A stretch of 64,000 nt of DNA from Undibacterium sp. YM2 (GCF_009937975.1 NZ_AP018441.1:5518001-5582000); one strand, 5' to 3'. Positions 8,984 to 17,151 are shown, counted from the first letter of the stretch. Notes: generated by a model from the sequence alone, not told the origin. Program-made: numbers and translations.

Positions 8984-9010
8984 TTAAAAAAGCAGCCATT
9001 GGCTGCTTTA
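8984..9010 (-). terminator. Rho-independent terminator or attenuator
   Basis: On the minus strand a nine-base stem AAAGCAGCC/GGCTGCTTT closes a three-base loop (AAT) and runs directly into six Ts, then AATTT. The ATG of the longest reading frame of the next gene (8997-8999) falls in the loop. It may end transcription from the 9306-10079 gene, or act as an attenuator for the operon that follows. No good promoter is visible between it and the next gene. Confidence 0.65.
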
Positions 9011-9305
9011 CTGTTCAATACAGATATATGTGACTGGTGTATGCGCCGACTTTCTGCATGACCAGATCAGACTGGTTGCAGGCCGGACGAATGCAGACTC
9101 AGGATGCTTTCATGCAACCTGCCGCACCGGGCAGGCAATCTGGCAAAACATCTCGGTCAGTTGATTGTCCATCCATTCAATTGTGCACGTATCCGGCGCA
9201 AAAGCAGGACAAAGAAATCATCATCTTTACATTCGCATTTTGTGGCGCAGGCAGCAGCACCACCCCCATATATGAGGCAAAGTTTAGGCGAATGAAAATC
9301 AAAAG
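9011..9305. other. Intergenic stretch, no gene seen
   Basis: About 295 bases between the AbiEi-like gene and the hairpin. Both strands carry only short open frames without ribosome sites. It probably contains the leader and promoter for the left-arm operon, but no convincing -35/-10 pair was found by eye. Confidence 0.4.
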
Positions 9306-10079
9306 TCAAACGATTTTCCGCAAGTACCTTTCAGACATGGGAAAACCTTCTGCAAGCAGGGCTGTGACGGCGTGGTCGTGCTCTTCCAGGCGATTGCATT
9401 TGATCGCCAGTTCAGCAAAATTTGCCGAAAAAGCAGGAATGGAACCACCATATCTGGCATCAACTATCCAGTTGACGAACCTCCTTAAATTCCCACTGGC
9501 AATCTTTTTTTCCGACCACTCTTTGACACGCTCAAAATTATGCAGAACCAGAAGCTCAGGACGCGGCACCTTGACGACAAATTCACCGATGGGGTCGGAA
9601 CATATCTTGTCTTCGTAAAACTCATAATCACCGTTGGTCTTGAGCATTTCATACGGAGGATGCAGGGATTGCACCAGCATCAGTTTAATATCGCCCTCAC
9701 CCAGCTCCAGACCATAAGAGTACTCACCTGCGACAAACACCAAGGGAGGCCCCGATTCAGACTTGATTGCTTCCAGCGTGAAAGCACTTGAATAACATAG
9801 CCCTGTTGCATTCTTGAAATGCAGGCTGGCCAGACGTATTGCATGCCGCATCAGAATGGCCTTGCCATCCGCCATCTTGTCAGTGGGTATATATACGCCG
9901 TGTGCCACACGTTGTATCAGTGCTTTTTGTGCCAGGTAGTAACTTTTATTTTTTGCGATATTGGTCCCGACTATCATGAGCTCGGGAAACACTTCATCCA
10001 CCACCACTTCCTTGGCAGGTGACTTGCGTCGCGCTGTCACTTTCTCTACTTTCTCAGGCACAGTTTTACTTGATTTCAA
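9306..10079 (-). CDS. AbiEi-like winged-helix protein, no partner
   Basis: A 257-residue cytoplasmic protein. After a Lys/Arg/Val-rich N-terminus, residues 38-66 (NIAKNKSYYLAQKALIQRV, then AHGVYIPTD) look like the winged-helix element of AbiEi-type antitoxins, in which an L-x-R-x-x-x-G-V-Y element ends the wing. It is followed by YSSAFTLEAI, matching the S-x-x-T-A-L position of that family, and by a C-terminal helical part. AbiEi antitoxins are usually followed by an AbiEii nucleotidyltransferase; none is seen here. It could therefore be an orphan DNA-binding regulator near the secretion genes. The assignment rests on pattern resemblance only. Confidence 0.45.
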   Translation of the reverse strand: MKSSKTVPEKVEKVTARRKSPAKEVVVDEVFPELMIVGTNIAKNKSYYLAQKALIQRVAHGVYIPTDKMADGKAILMRHAIRLASLHFKNATGLCYSSAFTLEAIKSESGPPLVFVAGEYSYGLELGEGDIKLMLVQSLHPPYEMLKTNGDYEFYEDKICSDPIGEFVVKVPRPELLVLHNFERVKEWSEKKIASGNLRRFVNWIVDARYGGSIPAFSANFAELAIKCNRLEEHDHAVTALLAEGFPMSERYLRKIV

Positions 10080-10745
10080 TTACAGACTTCCTCGACAAAA
10101 ACAATGATTACGAAACGGAACTCATTTAGTGAGCATGAGTGAAATGCGTCCTAGTATATTCTGAATCAGGGCTCGTCCAGCGATTCACATACACACTTAA
10201 CAACACCTGCCTTTCTTTAATGTGCAGACACATCATGAAGTATTTGCATTTTTTACTTTGGCAGGCAGATAAAAAGGCAGATATGCATGCGTTACTGCAC
10301 TCACTTTTGAGCCATGTTATGGCCTTTGCGGCAAATATCAGACGTCATTGTGTTACATTTTGTAAGACGCTCACAAGCTCCATGCCAAGACCGCACTTAT
10401 GCCCGACAATGTAACTCATAAAAAATCGTGCGCATGCTTCCCAAATTTAGCTATGTCAACGAATCCGCTCACGGGACGTTTTGATGAACGTTGCATTTGC
10501 TCCTGAATTCAGTCTGGAAATAATAAGCTTGCGTTTTTACCAGTTGAATTTCTGAAAAGTGCCCTCATTTGCACGCGGTATATCAAAAAAATTTGTCGCA
10601 CTCATTCCTCTGGATATGAGTGACATCAGAGCAAAGAAATTGATTTGAATTGGGGTGTGTACGGATACTTGCATCGCTTGATATTGATGACTGCAATGAA
10701 GCAAGACATGAAATACAGCAGCGCACGCGGCCGGATGGTCACAGT
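10080..10745. other. Long AT-rich intergenic region
   Basis: About 670 bases between divergent genes with no convincing gene on either strand. The open frames lack ribosome sites and have poor coding character. An imperfect palindrome CACTCAT-N10-ATGAGTG lies near 10597-10621. The region is more AT-rich than its neighbours and must hold the promoter of the 9306-10079 gene. It could also encode a small RNA, but no terminator marks one. Confidence 0.4.
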
Positions 10746-10774
10746 TTGACTTTCCTACTTTAATTTCGTAATAT
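10746..10774 (+). promoter_or_regulatory. Sigma-70-type promoter
   Basis: TTGACT at 10746-10751, a 17-base spacer and TAATAT at 10769-10774 give a near-consensus vegetative promoter. Transcription would start near 10781, about 43 bases before the ATG at 10824. It is one of the best promoter matches in the window and suggests the downstream gene is well expressed. Confidence 0.65.
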
Positions 10775-10823
10775 CTCGCGTGCTAAAAATAAAAAATTGC
10801 TCGAATGGAGCAAGAGGACAAAG

Positions 10824-11690
10824 ATGAGTGGCTCAACTATCGATCTTACGGAGGAAGATATTCTTGATGTACTTCGCCGTAATGGAGTTGATCCTGAATT
10901 TGTCTCTCCAGAGCAACTAGACCGCATTTTTGAATATGTTGAATCGGAAGAAGACCGCGTTCTTTCGGGGGTACTTTACTTTGAAGACCCCAAGCAAATT
11001 CAAATGTATGCGCGTGTCGAAATCGCCAATATATTGCGCGAAAAGGGCATACTCGAAATCAAGCCCGAGCTTGCCATCACAGTCACCGGCGCCTGCCTGA
11101 TCAGTACTGATATTTTCGAGCGCTACAATAAAATTCGTGCCGAAGTTGAAAAACTGGAAAAATTCGGAAATGTTGCCATCACCATTAATCCTGGTGTCGA
11201 TGGTGACAAATCGGCACATCAGATCAGTGTAGATATTCATGAAGTCGCATTGGAGAACGTCAATGCGGCCTCTCTGATCACGGATGCACTGTCAGAAATT
11301 TCCAAGCGTGCCATGCTCGGCGGCAGCTTTCAAGTCAACTTCATTGAACAGCGTGAAGACACAGCAACACATCAACGCAATATCGATAGCGGCATCATGC
11401 CAGCCAAACTGGAAGTCATTGATTTTGGTTACGGTAGTGATGGCGATGAAAAGTTTGCAGAACGCACCTACAAAGACGTGGAAGGTGATTTCTTCACACT
11501 GCGCCGTGAGGCAGGCGGCTATTCCCAGTTCAGCGTGATTGGCCCCTACCAGAATGCCAGCGACAAGAATAATGCGACTGTCAGCACACTCAATGGTGAT
11601 AACTGGACCAAGGTAGAACCTGAACTGTTTGAGTTAATCAATCAAAAGCTTGAACAAACTGCCACCGCCAGAAGCACCCCAAAAATGTAA
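10824..11690 (+). CDS. Unknown soluble protein behind a strong promoter
   Basis: A 288-residue protein without signal peptide or membrane segments. The ATG at 10824 has AGAGGA five bases upstream; an in-frame upstream start at 10797 lacks a ribosome site. The N-terminus is acidic (DLTEEDILDVLRRNGVDPE, a small helical pair like a UBA/HTH turn), followed by a mixed alpha/beta region with several beta-type stretches (ELAITVTGACLIS, VAITINPGV) and a C-terminal part rich in Gly/Tyr/Asp. No known domain is recognised. It is monocistronic and lies on the plus strand inside the secretion locus, so a regulator, chaperone or secreted substrate are all possible. Confidence 0.7.
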   Translation: MSGSTIDLTEEDILDVLRRNGVDPEFVSPEQLDRIFEYVESEEDRVLSGVLYFEDPKQIQMYARVEIANILREKGILEIKPELAITVTGACLISTDIFERYNKIRAEVEKLEKFGNVAITINPGVDGDKSAHQISVDIHEVALENVNAASLITDALSEISKRAMLGGSFQVNFIEQREDTATHQRNIDSGIMPAKLEVIDFGYGSDGDEKFAERTYKDVEGDFFTLRREAGGYSQFSVIGPYQNASDKNNATVSTLNGDNWTKVEPELFELINQKLEQTATARSTPKM

Positions 11691-11722
11691 TGCAAAAGTG
11701 CAGGCATTTATCTGGCTGCCAC

Positions 11723-12073
11723 CTACTTTTGCCTGACCTCTTTCGCGCTCACTGCACTCTTCTTGCTATCGGCAATGGCCTGCGCTACTGACTTGGGTAT
11801 TTCTGTGCTTGAACTGGTGGCATAAAATGGCCAGGGGCGCGATGCCGGACATTTGTACTCTATCGTTTTTTTATCTTCGGCCAGGCGCCAGGCTATCCTG
11901 GTCTTGGCTGACAAGCCCCTGCAATCACCAACGGGATTCTGCACCTCGGCAGCGGTGATCTCACCCTCATACCTGAAGGGATAGGAAAAACGCTCAATAG
12001 CGGCAGCAAAGAACCACAGCGTTGCCATCAGCAACCAGATTCTGACGAATAAAACAAGATCCGAAATTTTCAT
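11723..12073 (-). CDS. Unknown membrane-anchored protein
   Basis: A small protein of about 116 residues with one N-terminal membrane segment (LVLFVRIWLLMATLWFFAAA) and a periplasmic domain with two cysteines (VGDCRGLS and IEYKCPAS) that could form a disulfide. The ATG at 12073 is chosen because it places the anchor at the N-terminus; a TTG at 12136 in the same frame would extend it by 21 residues, and neither has a strong ribosome site. No family is recognised. It faces the 10824 gene across a 32-base convergent gap. Confidence 0.55.
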   Translation of the reverse strand: MKISDLVLFVRIWLLMATLWFFAAAIERFSYPFRYEGEITAAEVQNPVGDCRGLSAKTRIAWRLAEDKKTIEYKCPASRPWPFYATSSSTEIPKSVAQAIADSKKSAVSAKEVRQK

Positions 12074-12239
12074 GGGCAAGCCAAGCAGGCAAATTTGATA
12101 TAGGGTGCGAGCCGCGATGAGTGCGCACGCAAGCAATCACGGCAGACAGATTATCTGCCTTCCCCATTTTACTTACAAGCAGGCGGCTACCCTGATACAA
12201 CATGAGGCAGCCAGCGTATGAGACCTGCCAGTGTCCGGC

Positions 12240-12482
12240 TTATTTCATCGACAATGCGGCATCTTTCGCCAGTGATTTGACTGGCGGTTCTGTAACTGAA
12301 GACATCAGCATCTTTGACGGCGTAAATGGCATATCCATCTTGCCACCCTTGTCGAGTTTGCCCAGACCTTCCTTCAACACCCCGGAAGACATGACAGACT
12401 CTGCCAGTTTTTCCACACCTTTTTCCATCACTTTTTGACCTACATATTTTGCGGCCATGCTGGCCAGGACTGGCAATGCCAT
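12240..12482 (-). CDS. Small unknown helical protein
   Basis: An 80-residue protein with an excellent ribosome site (GGGAGGATGT before the ATG). The N-terminal half is an amphipathic helix (VLASMAAKYVGQKVMEKGVEKLAESVM), the rest is Lys/Gly/Ser-rich and probably flexible. There is no signal peptide or clear membrane segment. Size and composition would fit a small chaperone, a substrate or an assembly factor, but nothing decides. An 18-base palindrome lies just upstream. Confidence 0.6.
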   Translation of the reverse strand: MALPVLASMAAKYVGQKVMEKGVEKLAESVMSSGVLKEGLGKLDKGGKMDMPFTPSKMLMSSVTEPPVKSLAKDAALSMK

Positions 12483-12510
12483 ACATCCTCCCTATATAAA
12501 CGCTAAATAC

Positions 12511-12528
12511 GCGCTAAGCCCTTAGCGC
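12511..12528. repeat. Perfect 18-bp palindrome
   Basis: GCGCTAAG-CC-CTTAGCGC with a third copy of the half-site (CGCTAA) at 12501-12506. It lies between the 289-frame gene and the 80-residue gene, about 30 bases upstream of the latter's start. There is no T-run on either side, so an operator is more likely than a terminator. Confidence 0.5.
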
Positions 12529-12565
12529 CAAAATTGAACACGAACTAGCTCCCGCAGAGCCTGCC

Positions 12566-13426
12566 TCAGGCGCGAATCGACTCCCGCCGCCCCAGAGCAG
12601 CCCCATACAGCAAGCCCTCCAGCCTGAAATAAGTCTGGGTCTCACGCACCATGGACGCATCTGCCGTTGATTTTGCAATCACGTGCAAGAGGCGCGATAT
12701 AAATCCAGGTTCAGGCAAATGCCCAGTGTCTGACTGCTTGAAGAACACAGCATCCACCATGGAAAACAATTGCATTTCGTCCTGATTCAAAAACGCATCA
12801 CTACTGGTGACCACGACAAAAAAAGCTGCCAGCACCCTGCACAAAGAATAACTGCAAGCACTCTCATTCGCCTCTGCAACGTTGACAAACTGCAGCGCCA
12901 GGGCTTCCAGGCCCGCAACATCCTTGTTCCGCAGAAAAGCCAGCAGAGCAGCCTGATAGGCTTCACGCGACAAGCCATGGCAGGCATGTTGCACGCTCTT
13001 GTACAAGCCATCCTCAATGTCCCAGAACACATAAGGAGCAAAAAAATTGCCACAAGCCGGTGGCAAGCGGCCTGAGACATCAGACAACAGCAAAACCTCT
13101 TCATAAAAAAACAAAGTAGGCCCGGCACCGAAGCGAACGGCATCTCTCAGATATGAAGTCAGTATCGTCATTGCGCGCTTGAATGCACGCACCTCCCGCG
13201 TTCCCAGTACGGCTTGTGCAAATGTATGCTGGATTTCTTTGGCGAATACCGTAGGTGCGACAAATCCGGCGACCCTCAGCATATCTGTCGCATAAGATAA
13301 ACCTGAATACACTAAAGGGTCTGGAGTACCGGCATTATTCGAAATGATCTTTCCCACATCACCGAGTGCAGCAACCGCACTTTCAGTGGCAAGGGAAGAA
13401 ACCATATCAAGTTCATGCCGCCACAT
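12566..13426 (-). CDS. Unknown helical protein
   Basis: A 286-residue protein from an ATG at 13426 (a TTG at 13435 is an alternative). It is predominantly helical and rather hydrophobic, with several patches (VLAAFFVVVTSSDAFL, FGAGPTLFFYEEVLLL) that may be buried rather than membrane segments. There is no signal peptide. No family is recognised. It probably starts a two-gene transcript with the 80-residue gene downstream. Upstream lies an AT-rich divergent promoter region containing an 18-mer also found upstream of icmD, which hints at shared control with the secretion genes. Confidence 0.6.
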   Translation of the reverse strand: MWRHELDMVSSLATESAVAALGDVGKIISNNAGTPDPLVYSGLSYATDMLRVAGFVAPTVFAKEIQHTFAQAVLGTREVRAFKRAMTILTSYLRDAVRFGAGPTLFFYEEVLLLSDVSGRLPPACGNFFAPYVFWDIEDGLYKSVQHACHGLSREAYQAALLAFLRNKDVAGLEALALQFVNVAEANESACSYSLCRVLAAFFVVVTSSDAFLNQDEMQLFSMVDAVFFKQSDTGHLPEPGFISRLLHVIAKSTADASMVRETQTYFRLEGLLYGAALGRRESIRA

Positions 13427-13758
13427 CAGTCTCAACCTTTTCAGTCATTTGAAAATACGACAGTAAAAAAAGCCAATCGAGGCTCACGAGAATAGCGCAT
13501 CTGACATCGTCACTCAGACAAAAACCCTGGCACCATACCCCTTCCGGCGCAACAAGCACTGCAAGCTCACATCAAGCCAATGATTATACAAACAAAAGTA
13601 ACAAAATCAAGAATAATATATTTGTAAACAATTCTAATTATTGCCTCCCCTTGGCCGTGGATGATCAGCCAATGATGGCAAAAAGAATGAATGGAAATTA
13701 AAAACTTGCTTGAAATATGCAGAGTATTACTAAATAATAGTCAATAAATTGAAGAAAT
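13427..13758. other. AT-rich divergent promoter region
   Basis: About 330 bases between two divergent genes, strongly AT-rich in its right half and without a gene. It contains TTATACAAACAAAAGTAA at 13584-13601, identical over 18 bases to 27364-27381 upstream of icmD. A TATTCT at 13489-13494 (minus sense) could be a -10 for the 12566-13426 gene, but its -35 is poor. Confidence 0.45.
13584..13601. repeat. 18-mer shared with icmD upstream region (copy 1)
   Basis: The sequence TTATACAAACAAAAGTAA is found here and at 27364-27381, same strand. Both copies lie upstream of minus-strand genes in the secretion locus. It could be a regulator site or chance within AT-rich DNA. Confidence 0.45.
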
Positions 13759-14214
13759 ATGCTGATGACCAACGCACGGTTGCGTAGGGCTACACTCAGC
13801 GTTAAGCAAGAAAACGCTGCGCAAATGCTGAACAGGCAGTCTGCGCCCCTTCAGACCAAGCAGGCCGCAGACAAAATGAATAATTCCAGCCAAGCAAGAG
13901 CAAGCACGAACTTAGTCAGACCTGGTGACACCGAGCGAGCGTCTGACCTCAAAGACCCGAATATCACACCAGGCAGCATACTCGACATGGATGCTGATGG
14001 TCGCCGCGATACCAAAGAAATGAGCCTGCACGCCTTGTGGCATTTGCGGCATGGTGACGCGATGATCAATGGGCAAGTCGCCCACCCCACGCAAAATTGC
14101 GTACTGGCACTACCAGAATTGCTGCCCAGCACTAATATTCCCGCCATACCCACGCCAGTGCCAACGCCATATAAGGATATGTGCGCACCAACACCTTATG
14201 AAGACGAAGAATAA
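13759..14214 (+). CDS. Unknown polar protein with acidic PTPY tail
   Basis: A 151-residue protein with no signal peptide and no membrane segment. The N-terminal third is rich in Gln, Asn, Ala and Ser, the middle contains DMDADGRRDTKEMSLHALWH, and the C-terminus is Pro-rich with a duplicated element (PTPYKD, then PTPYEDEE at the very end). A polar body with an acidic C-terminal end is compatible with a Dot/Icm substrate, whose signals are C-terminal and often Glu-rich; this is inference. GAAGAAAT precedes the ATG. No homologous family is recognised. Confidence 0.55.
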   Translation: MLMTNARLRRATLSVKQENAAQMLNRQSAPLQTKQAADKMNNSSQARASTNLVRPGDTERASDLKDPNITPGSILDMDADGRRDTKEMSLHALWHLRHGDAMINGQVAHPTQNCVLALPELLPSTNIPAIPTPVPTPYKDMCAPTPYEDEE

Positions 14215-14305
14215 TTGCGTTTTTTTGCATTTATATCCGGCATGCCCAGGCCTGAAGCAATAGAATAAGCTTTCGTCAGTTGCCTCCCTATAAACAAGGA
14301 TATGA

Positions 14306-14836
14306 ATGAACGAGCAATACAATGAAGAGAGCATGCCATGCCCGGTATGCCGCGAAACCATTAAAGTTGGCGCCTTAAAATGCCGCTTCTGCAATTCCAA
14401 TCTGAAAACGGCTGCGGTCGATCAAGAGGCAGAGACAGAACATGTTCTGTATTCAGGACACCCTGCGGTCATCTATAGCGCCTGGCAATGGCTGGCCGTG
14501 ATCTGCACTCTCGGCATTGCCTTTATTTATTACTGGATGGAGAGTATCTCTGTCACTTACCAGATCACCACCCAGCGCATCAAGATAGAGCACGGCGTAT
14601 TGTCCAAATTAATGGAAAGCGTGGAACTGTTCACGATAGAACATTTTGATGTCTACAAGCCCCTGGGCATGCGCCTGGCGGGTTATAGTAGTATCAGGCT
14701 CAGGTCATCCGATGCCAGCTCGCCGGTCATCAGCATCTATGGCATTGATGACCTGGAAAAACTGGCAGATCAGTTGCGTGAATGCTCCCTGCGCGAACGC
14801 AGCAGGCGCAAAATCACTTCGATTATCCAGACCTGA
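14306..14836 (+). CDS. Zinc-ribbon and PH-domain membrane protein
   Basis: A 176-residue protein. A four-Cys zinc ribbon lies at residues 11-30 (CPVC and CRFC pairs), then two adjacent hydrophobic segments near residues 52-75 (WQWLAVICTLGIAFIYYWM), then a bacterial PH domain of the YdbS/bPH2 kind (residues 80-160: VTYQITTQRIKIEHGVLSK, followed by an I-E-H-x-x-V element and LRSSDASSPVISIYGI). Such proteins are membrane-associated and of unknown biochemical role. AAGGA lies five bases upstream of the ATG. A terminator follows the stop. There is no specific link to secretion beyond location. Confidence 0.7.
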   Translation: MNEQYNEESMPCPVCRETIKVGALKCRFCNSNLKTAAVDQEAETEHVLYSGHPAVIYSAWQWLAVICTLGIAFIYYWMESISVTYQITTQRIKIEHGVLSKLMESVELFTIEHFDVYKPLGMRLAGYSSIRLRSSDASSPVISIYGIDDLEKLADQLRECSLRERSRRKITSIIQT

Positions 14837-14843
14837 TACCTGC

Positions 14844-15533
14844 TCAAAATGCCGATGGCTTGCCGGCATTTTTTGTATAAAACTCTTTCACCTGACTCAG
14901 CAAGGCGGCTTCGACCGCCTGGTTGTCGGCATACTCTTGCGGCAGGATCAGCGCGCGATTGAACAGGATGAATACAGGCACGGAGTAAACCCCATATTGC
15001 CTGGTCAGCATCTCGGCACGGTTCACGTCTGCCTTTATTTCAGCGCTCTTGATGGTAGTGACGAATTCCGCCACCGGGACAGCCTCTTTTTGCAAGAAAC
15101 TGCGGATAGAGTCAGGGTCCCCCGCATTCAGGCTCTTGTCCTGGATGGCGATAAACAGCTTGGCACGCAATTGATGCTCCAGCCCCATTCTGCGCAGCGT
15201 ATAAAAGATCGCGGCCTCTCTTTCACCCACCTTGCTGTCGCTGCGCCAGTTGGCAGAAAAGACTGCCGGTATCTGCTCGAACGCATAAATGCCCTGTTGA
15301 AACAGCACAGATTGCTTGGCCTGCCAGCTATTGACGCTGGGCTCGACAGCACGGCAATGCGGGCAGGTGTACATGAAGAACTCAAGAATCTTCTTGTCTT
15401 CGGGCTGGGTTGCCATGGCTGCCTGCATCAATTCCTTGGATTTACCGGTATCTGTACAGGCAAACATCAGGCCGGAAATCAGAAAAATTCCAGAAATTTT
15501 AAAAAACATCTTCCACATAGTCTTGTTTTGCAT
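14844..15533 (-). CDS. DsbA-like thiol:disulfide oxidoreductase, lipoprotein
   Basis: About 229 residues with a lipoprotein signal (hydrophobic stretch ending MFAC) and a thioredoxin-fold DsbA domain. The active site CPHC is in FFMYTCPHCRAVEP and the cis-proline loop is YSVPVFI near the C-terminus. The fold places disulfides in, or isomerises, periplasmic proteins. The ATG at 15533 is preferred (GGACTGG upstream); 15518 is also possible. Known DsbA of Legionella is also a lipoprotein, and its disulfide chemistry serves Dot/Icm assembly. Several unknown proteins in this locus carry paired periplasmic cysteines and would be natural clients; that link is inference. Confidence 0.82.
   Translation of the reverse strand: MQNKTMWKMFFKISGIFLISGLMFACTDTGKSKELMQAAMATQPEDKKILEFFMYTCPHCRAVEPSVNSWQAKQSVLFQQGIYAFEQIPAVFSANWRSDSKVGEREAAIFYTLRRMGLEHQLRAKLFIAIQDKSLNAGDPDSIRSFLQKEAVPVAEFVTTIKSAEIKADVNRAEMLTRQYGVYSVPVFILFNRALILPQEYADNQAVEAALLSQVKEFYTKNAGKPSAF
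14848..14875 (+). terminator. Rho-independent terminator after the PH-domain gene
   Basis: AATGCCG/CGGCATT stem with a nine-base loop and six Ts on the plus strand, 12 bases after the PH gene stop. It overlaps the 3' end of the convergent dsbA-like coding region. Confidence 0.6.
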
Positions 15534-15728
15534 TTGCCAGTCCAAATTTCACTGTAGTTTCAAGATTGCATTAGCTATCAATGCAAATTTGATGAATAAA
15601 TGAAATAGTAATGCATTTTCTGGTTAATGATTCTTTTCCAATAGCGATTTATTTTGCATTTATATTGAGTTAAACTCTCATGATTAAATGAAAATATTCA
15701 TTTGGGTATTTTGTGCGCGTGCCTGCCA

Positions 15729-15748
15729 GCCGGGCTTGTGCGCCCGGC
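15729..15748. repeat. GC-rich hairpin in intergenic DNA
   Basis: GCCGGGC-TTGTGC-GCCCGGC, a seven-base GC stem in the 290-base AT-rich gap between the divergent dsbA-like and membrane genes. No T-run follows on either strand. It may be an mRNA leader structure of the downstream operon. Nothing else is seen in this gap. Confidence 0.4.
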
Positions 15749-15832
15749 ATATTCACGCGCTATCGGCACGCAAGACATCTTGCCGGTGAGCCACCTGGCT
15801 GAAACTATGTAAAAGAATAAACGAGGTCACGA

Positions 15833-16711
15833 ATGGAGTATTGGAAACTGGCCCGGTGGCCACATTGGGCTTCAGGCTTTTTCGCCCTGATGGGTATTTT
15901 CTATGCAAGAAAGCTGTTTGACACCAATTATCTCGCCATTTCTTTCTGGTTCTTTTTTCCTTTCCTGCTGGCCGGTATCGCTTCCGAATTACTGATCACG
16001 GCGATCAGCCTGAAAAAAAATGTACGCCTGTTGTCTGATACTGAAAGACAGCTGTCCCGGCATTTCGACTGGAAAGTCATTGCCTGCCTGGCTATCGTGC
16101 TGTTTGTCACGGCAACCATCCTGTCCAGTGTATATACCAAAGGCATCCATAGCAGCTGGTTCATCATGGCCATGGCGGCACTGGCGCTGATCTATGGCCT
16201 GGTATTGCGTCAGGTATGGCTGGTCGATGCACTGAGTTTCCCTCTGTTTTATCTGATCCCCGCAGTTGCCGGCACACTGGATACCATGCTGCCTCTGTTT
16301 GCAACGCAGATTGTGCTGGTGTATATGTTCGGCGTCATGGTGTATTCGGTCAGGCTGACTTCGATGCTGGAAGTCTCTACCATGACCAATGAAGACCACA
16401 GTTATACGATGGCAGGCGGCATCTATGACCGTCACCTGATGGCATACCTGCTGGGTCTGAGCGGGGCAAGCTTTGCACTGTCCATGGCTTATCACCTGAT
16501 AGAGCAGGCCAGCAGGATGGGGCGCGCCTCTCTCGTCATCATCCCACTCATGATTTACGTGATCACCCACGTAACACAACATTACAGAGTGTATGTAAAA
16601 GGCCAGGGTCCTGAGAAGAACTTCCGCGAAGTGATATGGAATCTGCGTGTCCAGCTATGTAGTTGCAGTGCCCTGGTTTTACTCGCTATCGCAGTTAACT
16701 GGGGAATCTGA
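15833..16711 (+). CDS. Unknown multi-pass membrane protein
   Basis: A 292-residue protein with about eight hydrophobic segments spread over its length. It has a topology somewhat like UbiA prenyltransferases (loop GLVLRQVWLVDALSFPLF), but the Asp-rich NDxxD motifs of that family are absent, so no enzymatic call is made. A GAGG-type ribosome site lies before the ATG. The gene overlaps the next by TGATG and starts a four-gene operon that ends in a strong terminator. Inner-membrane location is clear, function unknown. Confidence 0.7.
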   Translation: MEYWKLARWPHWASGFFALMGIFYARKLFDTNYLAISFWFFFPFLLAGIASELLITAISLKKNVRLLSDTERQLSRHFDWKVIACLAIVLFVTATILSSVYTKGIHSSWFIMAMAALALIYGLVLRQVWLVDALSFPLFYLIPAVAGTLDTMLPLFATQIVLVYMFGVMVYSVRLTSMLEVSTMTNEDHSYTMAGGIYDRHLMAYLLGLSGASFALSMAYHLIEQASRMGRASLVIIPLMIYVITHVTQHYRVYVKGQGPEKNFREVIWNLRVQLCSCSALVLLAIAVNWGI

Positions 16712-17151
16712 TGGTATCCAAAGCACGTGTCAGCCTGGTATTGCTGAGCTATCTTTTATTGGGTGGGGCATTGCTGGCATTGCCCGTGCTATTACTTGTC
16801 GTAAAAAACATCGCTTACCGCTTTGAAATACTGGCCGGCTTTTACGTCTTGCTCTTCTTCGCTTTCGTGGTCAGGAGCTTCATGCTTGGCGGTGGCCTGG
16901 ATTTGCGCCTGACTACACAAGTCAATGAAGTGTATGGTGCCAGCCTGAAAAATAAGCCAGACCGGTTTGTCGATTTGCAATGTATGAGTTTACTGCGGGT
17001 CTTTGGCGTGTGGCTGGTATTTCCAGCCGCATGGACATCAAAAATTATTCAACAGGCTGATTTATTCCTGGCCTACGAACTGAGCCTGGATGCATGGATT
17101 AATCATGCCCCGGCACCACGCCTGGTCAGTGAAGAAGGGGAAACATCTTGA
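16711..17151 (+). CDS. Unknown small membrane protein
   Basis: A 146-residue protein with two hydrophobic segments at residues 7-31 and 37-58 and a third weaker one near 95-110. The ATG overlaps the stop of the upstream membrane gene, and its own stop overlaps the TTG start of the next gene, so the products are probably made in fixed ratio. No family is recognised. It is likely a partner of the 292-residue protein in the inner membrane. Confidence 0.65.
   Translation: MVSKARVSLVLLSYLLLGGALLALPVLLLVVKNIAYRFEILAGFYVLLFFAFVVRSFMLGGGLDLRLTTQVNEVYGASLKNKPDRFVDLQCMSLLRVFGVWLVFPAAWTSKIIQQADLFLAYELSLDAWINHAPAPRLVSEEGETS

Noticed and set aside
15833..16711. UbiA-type prenyltransferase
   Set aside because: The topology is similar, but neither of the two Asp-rich motifs needed for catalysis is present.
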